Shown here: piece after piece, positions 33,978 to 43,004 of the stretch
How the letters are laid out: each line of letters starts with the position of its first letter
Position numbering within the stretch: position 1 is the first letter of the stretch
NCBI RefSeq assembly: GCF_031177825.1
Contig: NZ_JAPSKE010000002.1
Span: forward strand, 186,001 to 250,000
Reading direction: 5' to 3'
DNA length: 64,000 nucleotides
DNA from: Paenibacillus sp.
Lineage (GTDB): Bacteria > Bacillota > Bacilli > Paenibacillales > YIM-B00363
Position numbers and translations under genes: made by a program
The notes under the pieces: generated by a model
Told to the model about the DNA's origin: nothing
The model's input: only the letters and a program-made list of their open reading frames with translations
Database searches by the model: none

Positions 33978-35393
33978 TTACTTCGTCAAGAAGTTTTGCG
34001 TGTAGTATGGTGCGTCGTCTTCGGAAAATCGTACGCCGACGCCGAGCCGTTCGAAGGCGCCGAGCAAGTTTTTCCTATGGCCTTCCGAGTTCATCCATCC
34101 TTCATGGGCGAAGATCGCGTTCGTCTGGCCATAGGCGATGTTTTCCCCGGCGGAGCGGAACGGGACGCCGCCGTTCGTCAACCGCTCACCCAGCCCTTCC
34201 CCCTTCAGGTTCGTATGGTCGAAGAAGTCGTTCGCCGCCATATCCTCGCTGTGTCCTTCGGCGACATTCGCCGCGCCGTCGTCCCACTCGAGCGCGGGCA
34301 GTCCGCGCTTCGCCCGGGCGCTGTTCGCGAGCTCCAGCGACAGCCGCTCGAAGCTTCCGGCCAGCGCCTCGGACGGCTTGCCGTAGAAGCCGACGAGCGC
34401 TTGCTCCGTCTTCTTCTCGATCGCTTGCACGGCGCTCACCGCTCGGTTCTCGTGTACGTCGTAGAAGACTGTCACATAAGCGGTTCCGGCGTCGAATACG
34501 TCGTATTCGCCGTCCGAGTCGATCAGAAATCTCGTATTGCCTTTCAATAGAAAGGAGAGCGGGTCGCCGAGCGACGATTTCAGGCTCATATTCGCGCCGT
34601 TCGCATAGAGCGCCTTCACGCTGCCGTCCTTCACGCCGAACATCGAAAACCGTTTATAATCGCCGTTGTAGACATACCAGGTAAACCCGTACTCGCTGGC
34701 TTCCTTCCGCGCGGGTTCGCCGAATGCCGCAAGCAGCGTTTCGACGGAATCTCCGACGGCGATACCGCTCACGCTGACGGGCGCATCGCTCGTCTTCGCG
34801 GCAGAAGACGGCGCCTTGTCGGCCTTGCCGATCGGAAGCCCCGAGGACGTCGCGTTCCGAACGAATTGCACCGCTTCCGCTCGCGTCAGCGTCGCCGTCT
34901 CGCCGAAGTCGATTCGGCCGTTCTCCGCCAGTCGTCCCGATGCCAATCCGCGATCCAACAGGAAGTCGACCGCATCCTCGACGCTCAGCTGCGTTCCGAA
35001 CGCGGCGGCGACGATTTGCGCGACCTGCCCTCTGCGGAGCGGCACGGCGGCGTTCGCTTCGTCGACCGGCCATAGCCACGATTCCGCTACATCGTAATAC
35101 GCCGTATACCAATAAGGCTTCTTCTCCGCCGGAGCGGATTCCGGGAACGCCCGGAACAGCATCGCCGTGAATTGGGCTTCCGTGACGGCGCCGTTCGGGA
35201 GGAACGTCCCGTCCGGGAATCCGTTCGCGATCCCCGTCTCGGCTCCCCATTGAATCGTCTCCTCCGCCCAATGTCCCTCCGTATCTTTGAATGCCGCCGC
35301 TTCCGCGGGACGGTCCGGTCCGAACCCCGACGCCGTCAGCGCCGCGACGACGCCGACGACCAGCGCTTTCCCGATAGTCTTGCGCATGAACAT
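33978..35393 (-). CDS. SLH-domain surface protein with CAP (SCP/PR-1) domain
   Basis: 471 residues: signal peptide (1-about 32), one clear SLH repeat (about 35-80: FKDTEGHWAEETI...NGFPDGTF), a second degenerate SLH region (about 95-185), a CAP-associated domain (about 205-335), and a C-terminal CAP domain (about 350-471) with H381, E417 (GENIAYG) and H439 (SEGHRKNLL), the residues of the CAP cavity. SLH repeats bind pyruvylated cell-wall polymer, so it is probably an S-layer-like surface protein; the role of YkwD-type CAP domains is not settled. ATG at 35393 behind GGAGGG. Monocistronic by context. Confidence 0.93.
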   Translation of the reverse strand: MFMRKTIGKALVVGVVAALTASGFGPDRPAEAAAFKDTEGHWAEETIQWGAETGIANGFPDGTFLPNGAVTEAQFTAMLFRAFPESAPAEKKPYWYTAYYDVAESWLWPVDEANAAVPLRRGQVAQIVAAAFGTQLSVEDAVDFLLDRGLASGRLAENGRIDFGETATLTRAEAVQFVRNATSSGLPIGKADKAPSSAAKTSDAPVSVSGIAVGDSVETLLAAFGEPARKEASEYGFTWYVYNGDYKRFSMFGVKDGSVKALYANGANMSLKSSLGDPLSFLLKGNTRFLIDSDGEYDVFDAGTAYVTVFYDVHENRAVSAVQAIEKKTEQALVGFYGKPSEALAGSFERLSLELANSARAKRGLPALEWDDGAANVAEGHSEDMAANDFFDHTNLKGEGLGERLTNGGVPFRSAGENIAYGQTNAIFAHEGWMNSEGHRKNLLGAFERLGVGVRFSEDDAPYYTQNFLTK

Positions 35394-35520
35394 AAATGAA
35401 TCCCTCCGCTTGCTTGTCCTATAATTTATTACTTTACAGTATAAAGGACCTCTGCCGTTTGGGGAACCCGCCTTGCGGGACATGCCAATAGTTTCAGTTT
35501 CTTCCTTTCTTTCTTCAAAC

Positions 35521-35574
35521 GCAAAGAAAGCGGCCGGCGAGGTTGTATTCCCCTCGGCCAGCCGCTTTCTTTGC
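35521..35574 (-). terminator. Terminator of the ytfJ transcript
   Basis: Perfect 14-base outer stem (GCAAAGAAAGCGGC/GCCGCTTTCTTTGC) around a GAGG/CCTC inner stem. The tail is only moderately T-rich (GTTT). Confidence 0.7.
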
Positions 35575-35591
35575 GACGCCTGAACCCGAAA

Positions 35592-36104
35592 TTACGAAAT
35601 CGTGCTGTTCGGAATCGGCTCCATCGGTTTCGCGACCGTTACGTCGTTGAATTCCGTGAGCGACACGTTCGTCGTTTTGTCTCCGCCGAACATGCTCGTG
35701 ATTTTATCGAACAGCTGCGGCGCGGAGTCGAAAATCCGCTCCATCATGCGGGTCGAATTGTCGAGCGGCACGACCTTGACGCCGTGCGTGCCGACGACGA
35801 GGAACGCGATCGGCGTAATCGAAACGCCGCCGCCGCTGCCGCCGCCGAACGGAAACCCGACCGCCGCCGTCGATTTCGATTCGAACGGCGTAACCTGCCG
35901 CTCGACGTCGTGATGCTCTTCTTCGCTATCCACCGTAAACTCGCTGCCGCCGGCCGCGAAGCCGAAGCCTACCTTGCTGATCGGCAGGATCAAGGTACCG
36001 TCCGGCGTCGTCACCGGATCGCCTACGATCGTATTTACGTCGACCATTTGCTTGAGGTTTTCCATGGCCGTACGCATTAGACCTTGAATCGGATGTTCGC
36101 TCAT
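35592..36104 (-). CDS. ytfJ: Sporulation protein YtfJ (GerW family)
   Basis: 170 residues. Forespore/spore protein needed for normal germination in Bacillus relatives. The N-terminus starts SEHPIQGLM, followed by the Gly-rich block GFPFGGGSGGGVSITPIAFLVV typical of GerW proteins (shown here as two parts: GFPFGGGSGGG and VSITPIAFLV). ATG at 36104 behind AAGGAGG. Paired with the DUF2953 gene, as ytfI-ytfJ in B. subtilis. Confidence 0.94.
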   Translation of the reverse strand: MSEHPIQGLMRTAMENLKQMVDVNTIVGDPVTTPDGTLILPISKVGFGFAAGGSEFTVDSEEEHHDVERQVTPFESKSTAAVGFPFGGGSGGGVSITPIAFLVVGTHGVKVVPLDNSTRMMERIFDSAPQLFDKITSMFGGDKTTNVSLTEFNDVTVAKPMEPIPNSTIS

Positions 36105-36207
36105 GGGTCGTTGTCCTCCTTGGATGCTGTTTCTGTTCTCATGAACCCTGAATGGACCTCATGCTTACGCTAATTTCCCCGTCCCTCGACAAAAATATGC
36201 GATGCTT

Positions 36208-36894
36208 TTACGCAGCCGACTCCTTCGGCGAGCGGCCGAGCAGGACGCGCAGCCAGACGATCCACCCGCCGCGCCGCTTCAAGACGCGATATACTAGCAT
36301 CGCGCCGATGGCGATGATTCGAAACACCTTCATCTGCGTCCGGATCATGATCTCGGTTCGGAACGTCGGTCGATTGAACACCGGCGTCACGGTGACGGAC
36401 GGAATCCGCTCGAACGTCATCCAACGGGAAGCGATCCCGAGCACGGCGCTCTTCAAACCCCAGACGGCTCCGCCGGTCATGCCGGTTTCCGCCGCGTCGG
36501 GCAATCCGAAGCGAGTATCCCAGCGCAGCTCGACGACATGAACATGCTTCAGGGTGTCCGCGAAAAATCGCTTATAGTTTTTCATATGCACGATCAGCTT
36601 GCGCACGCGTTCGACGAAGCGACGGATTTCCTCCCGCGCGAAGTCGAACTCCGGCAGCACCCCGCTCGTCTCTTCAGGCGCCACCTTCAGTCGAATGCCC
36701 CGCAGCCACGGCTTCAGCTCCACGGTCGGAACTTTATACCGCAGCCGGACGAGCCCGAACAACGCGGAGAGCGATGCGTCGATCTCGTCGTTTTCGCCTT
36801 CGCGGTAATATTTCAAACGCACGCGCACGCTAGAGAGCAGCACGACGACGAACAGGACGGCGAGCGCCGCCGCGGATACGATCCACCACCACAT
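36208..36894 (-). CDS. ytfI: DUF2953 membrane protein (YtfI-like)
   Basis: 228 residues: an N-terminal membrane segment (MWWWIVSAAALAVLFV), a hydrophilic middle, and a C-terminal basic region with another hydrophobic stretch (about 195-215). DUF2953 proteins accompany ytfJ in spore formers; function unknown. The start at ATG 36894 is set by GGAGG 7 bases upstream, where the spacer is a pure run of seven Ts belonging to a terminator-like hairpin. Confidence 0.9.
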   Translation of the reverse strand: MWWWIVSAAALAVLFVVVLLSSVRVRLKYYREGENDEIDASLSALFGLVRLRYKVPTVELKPWLRGIRLKVAPEETSGVLPEFDFAREEIRRFVERVRKLIVHMKNYKRFFADTLKHVHVVELRWDTRFGLPDAAETGMTGGAVWGLKSAVLGIASRWMTFERIPSVTVTPVFNRPTFRTEIMIRTQMKVFRIIAIGAMLVYRVLKRRGGWIVWLRVLLGRSPKESAA

Positions 36895-36943
36895 AAAAAA
36901 ACCTCCGTTCCCAATACAGTGCATCTTAGTATCGGGTCGGAGG
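36895..36943 (-). terminator. Terminator hairpin whose 3' arm is the ytfI ribosome binding site
   Basis: On the minus strand CCTCCG, CCC, GATAC pair with GTATT, GGG, CGGAGG around an 11-base loop, followed by seven Ts and then the ytfI ATG. The distal arm contains the GGAGG used by ytfI. It may end the scpB transcript and at the same time control ytfI-ytfJ. Confidence 0.75.
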
Positions 36944-36951
36944 CCGTATTT

Positions 36952-37596
36952 TCATGCGTCGTTCTCGGGATTGGATGATTCCGGCAAATCGTCGATCGTA
37001 ATCTGCTTTTCTTTCTCCTCCAACTTCTCGAACAACATGCGGGTTTCCGCTTCGAGATCGATCTCGCCGACCATCTTTTCGGCATCGGGCAAGTCCCTTA
37101 GCGCGGACAAGCCGAAATAGTGGAGGAACTGCTTCGTCGTCTCGTACAAAATCGGCCGTCCGATCGCATCCGCGCGTCCCGCTTCGTGAATAAGCTCCTT
37201 AGCGACGAGCGTATGCAAAGCCCGGTCCGACTTCACGCCTCTAATTTCGTCGATCTCCACGCGCGTGATCGGCTGCCGGTAGGCGACGATCGCCAACGTC
37301 TCGAGCGCCGCTTGCGACAAGGAGCCTCGCGTCGGCGCCTGCGCCAACTTCGCGAAGTACGGCGCATGCTCGGGGTTCGTCGTCAGTTGATACGACCCCG
37401 CCACCTTCGCGATTCGGAAGCCGCGCTTCTCCTTCACGTACGTATCCTTCATATCGTCGATCAGCTCTTCGGCGACGCGCCAGTCGAGCTCGAGCACGTC
37501 AGCGATTTCTCGAACGTCGAGACCTTCGTCGCCGGCCGCGAACAAGAGGCCTTCAATGATCGACTTCCACTCGTTCCAGTTCTTCTTCTTCGTCAT
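36952..37596 (-). CDS. scpB: Segregation and condensation protein B
   Basis: Winged-helix partner of the SMC-ScpA chromosome condensation complex. 214 residues: two winged-helix domains (about 10-90 and 95-180) with the conserved LSQAALETLAIVAYRQPITR segment and IRGV. ATG at 37596 with GGAGCGGAG upstream, inside scpA. Overlaps scpA by 44 bases, so the two are co-translated. Confidence 0.96.
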   Translation of the reverse strand: MTKKKNWNEWKSIIEGLLFAAGDEGLDVREIADVLELDWRVAEELIDDMKDTYVKEKRGFRIAKVAGSYQLTTNPEHAPYFAKLAQAPTRGSLSQAALETLAIVAYRQPITRVEIDEIRGVKSDRALHTLVAKELIHEAGRADAIGRPILYETTKQFLHYFGLSALRDLPDAEKMVGEIDLEAETRMLFEKLEEKEKQITIDDLPESSNPENDA

Positions 37597-38344
37597 CGAG
37601 CTCCGCTCCTTCCTTCGCCTGGATGACGATATCGTCGAACCGGCCGTGCTGGAAACAAGAAATTTTCTTCATCTTCATCAGCTCGAGCAGCGCCAGGAAC
37701 GACACCACCAGCTCGTCTCGCGTCGTCGTCTCGTCGAACAGACGGGAAAACAAGACGCGCCCGCCCTGCTGCCGCACCAGTCGAAGCACGTCGCGCATCC
37801 GATCCTTGACGGACACTTCGTCGCGGCGAATCTTCGCCACCGAATTCCGGTTCGCGGCGCGTCGCAGCGCCTTCTGAAACGCAAGCAGCAGGTCGAACGT
37901 CTCGAGTCCTTCGACCGGGTTTCTCTTCTCCTCGACCGCATACGGGGACAAGTCGACCGGTTCCCTCGAATAGACGAGGCTCTGCTCCAGCTCCTTGTCT
38001 CGAAGATGCTCCGCAATCGACTTGTACTTCCGATATTCGATCAGTTTCTGGACGAGTTCCTCGAGCGAATCCTCAGGCTCTTCCTCGTATTCGTAGTCCA
38101 GCTCGATCGGAGGCGGCTTCGGGAGCAGCATCTTGCTTTTGATCGACAAGAGCGTCGCGGCCATAACGAGAAATTCGCTGGCGACCTCGAGCTCCAGCTC
38201 CTCCATCAGCGAGACGTATTCCATGTATTGGTCCGTGATTTCGCTGATCGGAATATTCGTGATGTCCACTTCCGCCTTGTCGATCAAGTGAAGCAGCAAA
38301 TCCAACGGCCCTTCGAAAGAGGACAGCTTGTAGGTTACGCTCAT
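37553..38344 (-). CDS. scpA: Segregation and condensation protein A
   Basis: Kleisin subunit that bridges SMC heads. 263 residues: the N-terminal SMC-neck-binding segment starts YKLSSFEGPLDLLLHLI, a helical middle with acidic linker (DYEYEEEPEDS), and a C-terminal winged helix that binds the SMC cap. C-terminus is strongly acidic (DDEEEELERVEVDH). ATG at 38344; the ribosome binding site is weak (GCCGGA), which may limit expression. Confidence 0.96.
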   Translation of the reverse strand: MSVTYKLSSFEGPLDLLLHLIDKAEVDITNIPISEITDQYMEYVSLMEELELEVASEFLVMAATLLSIKSKMLLPKPPPIELDYEYEEEPEDSLEELVQKLIEYRKYKSIAEHLRDKELEQSLVYSREPVDLSPYAVEEKRNPVEGLETFDLLLAFQKALRRAANRNSVAKIRRDEVSVKDRMRDVLRLVRQQGGRVLFSRLFDETTTRDELVVSFLALLELMKMKKISCFQHGRFDDIVIQAKEGAELDDEEEELERVEVDH

Positions 38345-38418
38345 TCCGGCTTCATTCCGTTTGCATTAAGTTTATAGATCCGTCCGTCCCGCGTATCCGG
38401 CGAGATTCGTTCTAGAAT

Positions 38419-38889
38419 TTACTTCTGAAACTGAGAGACGAGATTGACCATCTCGATCGCGGTCGCAGCGGCTTCCCAGCCCTTGTTGCCCGCCTTCGTG
38501 CCGGCCCGCTCCACCGCTTGTTCGATCGAATCGGTCGTCAGTACGCCGAAGATCGTCGGAACGCCGGTCTTGAGCGATATGGCCGCCACGCCCTTAGACA
38601 CTTCGCTGCACACGTAATCGAAGTGCGGCGTGGAGCCGCGGATGACCGCTCCGAGCGTAATGACCGCGTCGAAGCGGCCGCTCTCGGCCATCTTCTGGGC
38701 GATGAGCGGAATTTCGAACGCGCCGGGCACCCACGCGACGCTCACTTCGTCGTCGGCGGCGCCGTGGCGCTTCAGCGCGTCGAGCGCGCCGCCGAGCAGC
38801 TTCGAGGAGATGAATTCGTTAAATCGGCCGACGACGATGCCGTACGTCTTGCCTTGCGAAATTAAGTTACCTTCGTATAAATGTACCAT
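38419..38889 (-). CDS. ribH: 6,7-dimethyl-8-ribityllumazine synthase
   Basis: Condenses the ribityl-uracil and the butanone phosphate to the lumazine in riboflavin synthesis; forms icosahedral shells. 156 residues, the usual size, with [32 protein letters not shown] and GNKGWEAA motifs. ATG at 38889 behind AAGGAGG; the upstream in-frame open reading is the tandem-repeat region. Last gene of the rib operon. Confidence 0.97.
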   Translation of the reverse strand: MVHLYEGNLISQGKTYGIVVGRFNEFISSKLLGGALDALKRHGAADDEVSVAWVPGAFEIPLIAQKMAESGRFDAVITLGAVIRGSTPHFDYVCSEVSKGVAAISLKTGVPTIFGVLTTDSIEQAVERAGTKAGNKGWEAAATAIEMVNLVSQFQK

Positions 38890-38906
38890 GGGGAAAATCC
38901 TCCTTG

Positions 38907-39004
38907 TTGTTGGTCGGTTGTTGGTCGGTTGTTGGTCGGTTGTTGGTCGGTTATTGATCAATTGTTAGTCGGTTGTAGTCGGTTGCTGATCAGTTGCCGG
39001 TCGG
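38907..39004. repeat. 11-bp tandem repeat between ribBA and ribH
   Basis: Four perfect tandem copies of TTGTTGGTCGG (38907-38950), followed by about five degenerate 10-11-bp copies (to 39004) that run into the last codons of ribBA. On the minus strand the unit reads CCGACCAACAA. It fills nearly the whole 100-base gap between ribBA and ribH. Confidence 0.9.
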
Positions 39005-40234
39005 TTCCGGTTCGCCTTGCTCTTCGAATTGCAGCATATGTCCCAGCTTCTCTTGCTTCGTATGCAAGTACCGGCTGTTATCTTTGTTCTCCTTCATCTG
39101 GAGCGGCACCCGCTCCGCGATGGACAAGCCGTAGCCTTCCAGCCCGGCGATCTTCCGCGGGTTGTTCGTCAGGAGGCGAATCGTTCGTACCCCCAAGTCC
39201 TTCAAGATTTGCGCCCCGATGCCGTAATCGCGCAGATCGGGCGCGAACCCCAATTTAATATTCGCGTCGACGGTGTCGAATCCCTGCTCTTGCAGCTCGT
39301 AGGCTTTTAATTTATTTATCAGACCGATGCCGCGTCCTTCTTGGCGCATATAGAGCAATACGCCCGAGCCGTTCGCGTCGATCGCCTGAAGCGCCGCGGC
39401 CAGCTGCGGTCCGCAATCGCAGCGATGGGAGTGGAACACGTCGCCGGTCAAGCATTCGGAGTGCACCCGAACCAGTACCGGACGCTCCGAATCGATCTTG
39501 CCCTTCACGAACGCGACGTGCTCCTTGCCGTCGATCTCGTTTGTGTACGCCACCGCCCGGAACGTGCCGAAGTCGGTCGGCATGTTGACTTCCACTTCGC
39601 GGCGGACGAGCTTCTCCTTCTCGTTGCGGTATTGAATCAAATCTTTGATCGTAATCAGTTTCAAGCCGAACTGATCCGCGATGACGCGAAGATCCGGCAC
39701 CCGCGCCATCTCGCCGTCTTCCTTAATGATTTCGCAGATGACCGCGGCCGGAACCCTGCCGCACATCCGGGCGAGGTCGACCGCCGCCTCCGTATGCCCC
39801 GCGCGGCGCAGCACGCCGCCCTTCTTCGCGACGAGCGGGAACATGTGGCCCGGCCTGCGGAAGTCGCCCGCCTTCGTCCGCGGGTCGATCAACGCCTTCA
39901 CCGTCATCGCCCGCTCCGCCGCGGAGATGCCCGTCGTCGTCGACACATGGTCGACGGACACGGTGAACGCGGTGCCGTGATAATCGGTATTGCGCTGCAC
40001 CATCTGCGGCAGCTCCAGCTCGGCCGCCCGCTCTTCCGTGATCGGCACGCAGACGAGGCCGCGTCCTTCCTTGATCATGAAGTTAATGACTTCGGGGGTC
40101 GCCATGTCGGCCAGCGCGATGAAATCTCCTTCGTTTTCGCGGTTCTCGTCGTCGACGACGATGATCGCTTTCCCCAAGATCAGATCGTAGATCGCGTCTT
40201 CGATGCAATCGAACTTGACATTCGCTTTCTCCAT
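38990..40234 (-). CDS. ribBA: Bifunctional 3,4-dihydroxy-2-butanone-4-phosphate synthase / GTP cyclohydrolase II
   Basis: Makes both precursors of the lumazine. 414 residues: DHBP synthase domain (about 1-205) with [10 protein letters not shown] and HTEAAVDLA; cyclohydrolase II domain (about 208-400) with the zinc site [10 protein letters not shown]...HRCDCG and RQEGRGIG. The last codons fall in the degenerate end of the tandem repeat, so the tail EPEPTGN may be variable between strains. Confidence 0.97.
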   Translation of the reverse strand: MEKANVKFDCIEDAIYDLILGKAIIVVDDENRENEGDFIALADMATPEVINFMIKEGRGLVCVPITEERAAELELPQMVQRNTDYHGTAFTVSVDHVSTTTGISAAERAMTVKALIDPRTKAGDFRRPGHMFPLVAKKGGVLRRAGHTEAAVDLARMCGRVPAAVICEIIKEDGEMARVPDLRVIADQFGLKLITIKDLIQYRNEKEKLVRREVEVNMPTDFGTFRAVAYTNEIDGKEHVAFVKGKIDSERPVLVRVHSECLTGDVFHSHRCDCGPQLAAALQAIDANGSGVLLYMRQEGRGIGLINKLKAYELQEQGFDTVDANIKLGFAPDLRDYGIGAQILKDLGVRTIRLLTNNPRKIAGLEGYGLSIAERVPLQMKENKDNSRYLHTKQEKLGHMLQFEEQGEPEPTGN

Positions 40235-40261
40235 CGGTTTCTCCTCCGTTTCCTTATCTCT

Positions 40262-40939
40262 TTACATATAGCCGTGTTCTTTGAAAAAGGACTCCGACAA
40301 TCCGCCGCCGCGCCTTGCGGCGCCGCGTCCCGGCGCGCCGTTCCCGCCCGTCCACGAGAGCAGATGCTCGACGTACTTGCCGACGATGTCCGTCTCGAGA
40401 TTGACGTCGTCTCCCGGCGCCTTATGCTGCAGCACCGTCTCCGCCAGCGTGTGCGGGATGATCGATACGCGGAACGTCCGCTCGGCGCTGTCCACGACCG
40501 TGAGCGATATGCCGTCGATCGCGATGGAGCCCTTGGCGATGATGTAACGGAACAAAGAAGGATCATGGGGCTCGATCGTGAAATATACCGCGTTGTCGAC
40601 CGAACCCCGCTCCCGGATCACTCCCGTCCCGTCGACGTGGCCTTGGACGATATGGCCGTCGAAGCGGGCCGTGGCGAGCATCGCCCGCTCCAAATTGACG
40701 CGATCGCCGGGAACGAGCCGGCTGAGCGTCGTCTTGCGGAACGTCTCCGGCATGACGTCCATGGCGACGGTCGACGCGTCGTAACGGATCGCCGTGAGGC
40801 ATACGCCGTTCACCGATATGCTGTCGCCGATGCGGACGCCCTCGAGCACTTTGTTCGCCCGAATCGTCAGCACGAGCGCTTCGCCTTGTCTGCTTATATG
40901 TTGCAACGTTCCAACCTCTTCAATAAGTCCGGTAAACAT
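40262..40939 (-). CDS. ribE: Riboflavin synthase, alpha subunit
   Basis: Dismutates two lumazines to riboflavin and the uracil precursor. 225 residues: two lumazine-binding domains, starting MFTGLIEEVG (N-terminal half) and FDGHIVQGHVDG (second half). ATG at 40939 with GAGGTGA about 10 bases upstream. C-terminal tail (GGNGAPGRGAARRGGG) is an unusual low-complexity, basic Gly/Arg extension. Confidence 0.96.
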   Translation of the reverse strand: MFTGLIEEVGTLQHISRQGEALVLTIRANKVLEGVRIGDSISVNGVCLTAIRYDASTVAMDVMPETFRKTTLSRLVPGDRVNLERAMLATARFDGHIVQGHVDGTGVIRERGSVDNAVYFTIEPHDPSLFRYIIAKGSIAIDGISLTVVDSAERTFRVSIIPHTLAETVLQHKAPGDDVNLETDIVGKYVEHLLSWTGGNGAPGRGAARRGGGLSESFFKEHGYM

Positions 40940-40949
40940 GTGGCAGCGG

Positions 40950-42062
40950 TCACCTCGTTTCCTTCGAATAGACGGGATAGCCTTCGAACAGGACGTCGCC
41001 GTCGAACGTCCGCACCTCGAGACGGTCGAGCCGGATCGCATCCGCCATCCGGTCGACGCTCGGGAACTCGAAGCCGGACGGCCCTCCGGCGCCGACGATC
41101 TTCGGCGCGACGAAAGCGTACGTCTTGTCGACGAGCCCGCCGGCGAGCAGCGCGCCGGTCACGGCGCCGCCGCCCTCGACGAGCACGGCGCCGATGCCGA
41201 GCCGGTACAACTCGCGTAAGGCCAGCTCGAGGTCGACGCGCGGGCCCGGCCCGCAGTCGACGACGACGGCGCCGCGCGCTTCGAGCGCGCTTCTCGCGGC
41301 GGCGTCCGCGGCGGACGTCGTCAGCACGATCGCGGGCGGCTCGCCGTCGGCCCGGGGCGACAGCGCCGCCGCATGGAGCGGCGTGCGCAGGCGCGAATCG
41401 ACGATCACGCGCACCGGATCCCGCTTCGGCGCCGCGTCGCCGCGCGCCGTCAGCGACGGGTCGTCGGCCAGCACCGTGCCGACGCCGACCAGAATCGCCG
41501 GATACCGGTGGCGAAGCTCATGTACGAACGCGCGCGACGAGGCGTTCGTAATCCACTTGCTGTCGCCCGTCTTCGCGGCGATGCGCCCGTCCAGCGTCAT
41601 CGCCGTCTTCGCGGCGACGAACGGCCGGCCGCGGCGGATCCCGTAGAAGAACGCCTCGTGCAGCGACGCGGCTTCCGCGCCCAGCACGCCGACCGTAACC
41701 TCGATCCCGTGCTCCCGAAGCCGAGCGATGCCGCGACCCGCCACCTGCGGGTTCGGGTCCTGCACCGCCACGACGACGCGCTTCACGCCTTCCCGCACGA
41801 GCCGGTCGGCGCAGGGCGGCGTCCGGCCGTGGTGGCTGCAAGGCTCCAGCGTCACGTATACCGTGCTGCCGGCCGCCTCCGCGCCGGCCATATGGAGGGC
41901 ATGCACCTCGGCATGCGCCTCGCCTTGCTTCAGGTGCGCCCCCATGCCGACGATCCGACCGCGCTTCGCGACGACGCAGCCCACGGAAGGGTTCGTCCCG
42001 GTTTGCCCGAGCGCGGCCTTGCCGAGCGTCAACGCCAATCGCATATAATCTTCGTCTTCCAT
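40950..42062 (-). CDS. ribD: Bifunctional riboflavin deaminase/reductase RibD
   Basis: Deaminates the pyrimidine intermediate and reduces its ribosyl chain. 370 residues: N-terminal deaminase with the zinc site H50-A-E, C75 and C84 (PCSHHGRTPPC) and a C-terminal NADPH reductase domain (about 150-365). ATG at 42062 with GGGAGTGG 8 bases upstream; an ATG 18 bases earlier is possible. First gene of the operon, downstream of the FMN riboswitch. Confidence 0.96.
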   Translation of the reverse strand: MEDEDYMRLALTLGKAALGQTGTNPSVGCVVAKRGRIVGMGAHLKQGEAHAEVHALHMAGAEAAGSTVYVTLEPCSHHGRTPPCADRLVREGVKRVVVAVQDPNPQVAGRGIARLREHGIEVTVGVLGAEAASLHEAFFYGIRRGRPFVAAKTAMTLDGRIAAKTGDSKWITNASSRAFVHELRHRYPAILVGVGTVLADDPSLTARGDAAPKRDPVRVIVDSRLRTPLHAAALSPRADGEPPAIVLTTSAADAAARSALEARGAVVVDCGPGPRVDLELALRELYRLGIGAVLVEGGGAVTGALLAGGLVDKTYAFVAPKIVGAGGPSGFEFPSVDRMADAIRLDRLEVRTFDGDVLFEGYPVYSKETR

Positions 42063-42096
42063 GTACGCATCCACTCCCATCCTATAGGGGGCGACG

Positions 42097-42127
42097 AAAA
42101 AAAGACGCCCCTCACATCGGGGGCGTC
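42097..42127 (-). terminator. Expression-platform terminator of the FMN riboswitch
   Basis: GACGCCCC/GGGGCGTC stem with an 8-base loop, followed on the minus strand by seven Ts. It lies between the FMN aptamer and ribD, so ligand binding probably favours termination. Confidence 0.88.
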
Positions 42128-42202
42128 CGGTTTTGGTCAACGCAAAGGAACGGTCGGTCCATGTGAAAAATTGCACATGAGATCTCCGTAAAAAAATCTT
42201 GC

Positions 42203-42369
42203 GTCTCCTTCTCCCATCCAGACTGTCACTGTCGGTCTCGGAGTTTCACCGAGTCCACCGCCGCGTCGGCTTTGGCGTCGCCGCCTTCCGTCGCGTCGGG
42301 TCACGGACTGAGCGCGAGTTCACGCGCATCACCGCCGGTCGGGAATTTCACCCGGCCCCGAAGGATATA
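42203..42369 (-). promoter_or_regulatory. FMN (RFN) riboswitch of the rib operon
   Basis: On the minus strand, from about 42369 to 42203, the RFN landmarks appear in order: TTCGGGGC...GGGTGAAATTCCC, GGCGGTGAT, GAGTCCGTGACCC, GGTGGACTCGGTGAAACTCC and AGTCTGGATGGGAGAAGGA. It controls ribD-ribE-ribBA-ribH by FMN feedback. Confidence 0.97.
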
Positions 42370-42380
42370 TGTTTGTCGTG

Positions 42381-42409
42381 ATAATATCACCTAATATCTC
42401 ATTTTGCAA
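42381..42409 (-). promoter_or_regulatory. Sigma-A-type promoter of the rib leader
   Basis: Minus strand TTGCAA (42409-42404), 17-base spacer, TATTAT (42386-42381), a few bases upstream of the RFN element. Confidence 0.7.
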
Positions 42410-42433
42410 GGAAACCCGCTATTGACGGAAACG

Positions 42434-42468
42434 AAAAAATCGGCTCTTCGCATGCGAAGAGCCGATTT
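42434..42468 (-). terminator. Intrinsic terminator of ppiB
   Basis: Perfect 32-base palindrome (AAATCGGCTCTTCGCA and its complement), followed on the minus strand by six Ts. Confidence 0.92.
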
Positions 42469-42479
42469 CGGTCAATAAT

Positions 42480-42914
42480 TTACGCTTCCGTCACGCGGAT
42501 CGATTCCATCTTGTCCTGCCCGCGGAACGTATCGACATGCTCCATGCCTTCGACGACCTTGCCGAACACCGTATGAACGCCGTCGAGGTGCGGCTGAGGC
42601 TTGTACACGATGAAAAATTGGCTGCCGCCCGTATTCGGACCGGCATGCGCCATCGACAACGCGCCGCGCTCGTGCTTGTTCGGGTTGATTTCGCAATTGA
42701 TCGTGTAGCCCGGACCGCCGGTGCCGTTGCCCTTCGGGCAGCCGCCTTGCGCGACGAAGCCCGGAATGACGCGATGGAACGACAATCCGTCGTAGAACCC
42801 TTCGTTCGCCAGCTTCTCGAAATTCGCGACCGTGTTCGGCGCGTCCTTATCGAACAACTCGATTTTCACTTCATGGCCGTCGGCCATCTTGATCAACGCT
42901 TGCTTCGTCATCAT
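42480..42914 (-). CDS. ppiB: Cyclophilin-type peptidyl-prolyl cis-trans isomerase
   Basis: Cytosolic cyclophilin that speeds proline isomerisation in protein folding. 144 residues, single domain, with [15 protein letters not shown], the GSQFFI stretch and LDGVHTVFG characteristic of the family; no signal peptide. ATG at 42914 behind AGGAGAG. Monocistronic with its own terminator; lysA lies 90 bases upstream. Confidence 0.96.
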   Translation of the reverse strand: MMTKQALIKMADGHEVKIELFDKDAPNTVANFEKLANEGFYDGLSFHRVIPGFVAQGGCPKGNGTGGPGYTINCEINPNKHERGALSMAHAGPNTGGSQFFIVYKPQPHLDGVHTVFGKVVEGMEHVDTFRGQDKMESIRVTEA

Positions 42915-43004
42915 TATCCCACTCTCCTGCTTCGGTTCGGTTTCTACAGTATTGTACCCGAACAGAGAGCTCGGGACAAATCCCCGCTTTTCCGGAAGCG
43001 CCGC

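Noticed and set aside
38907-39004. CRISPR-like array
   Set aside because: Units are contiguous 11-mers without spacers, so it is a simple tandem repeat.
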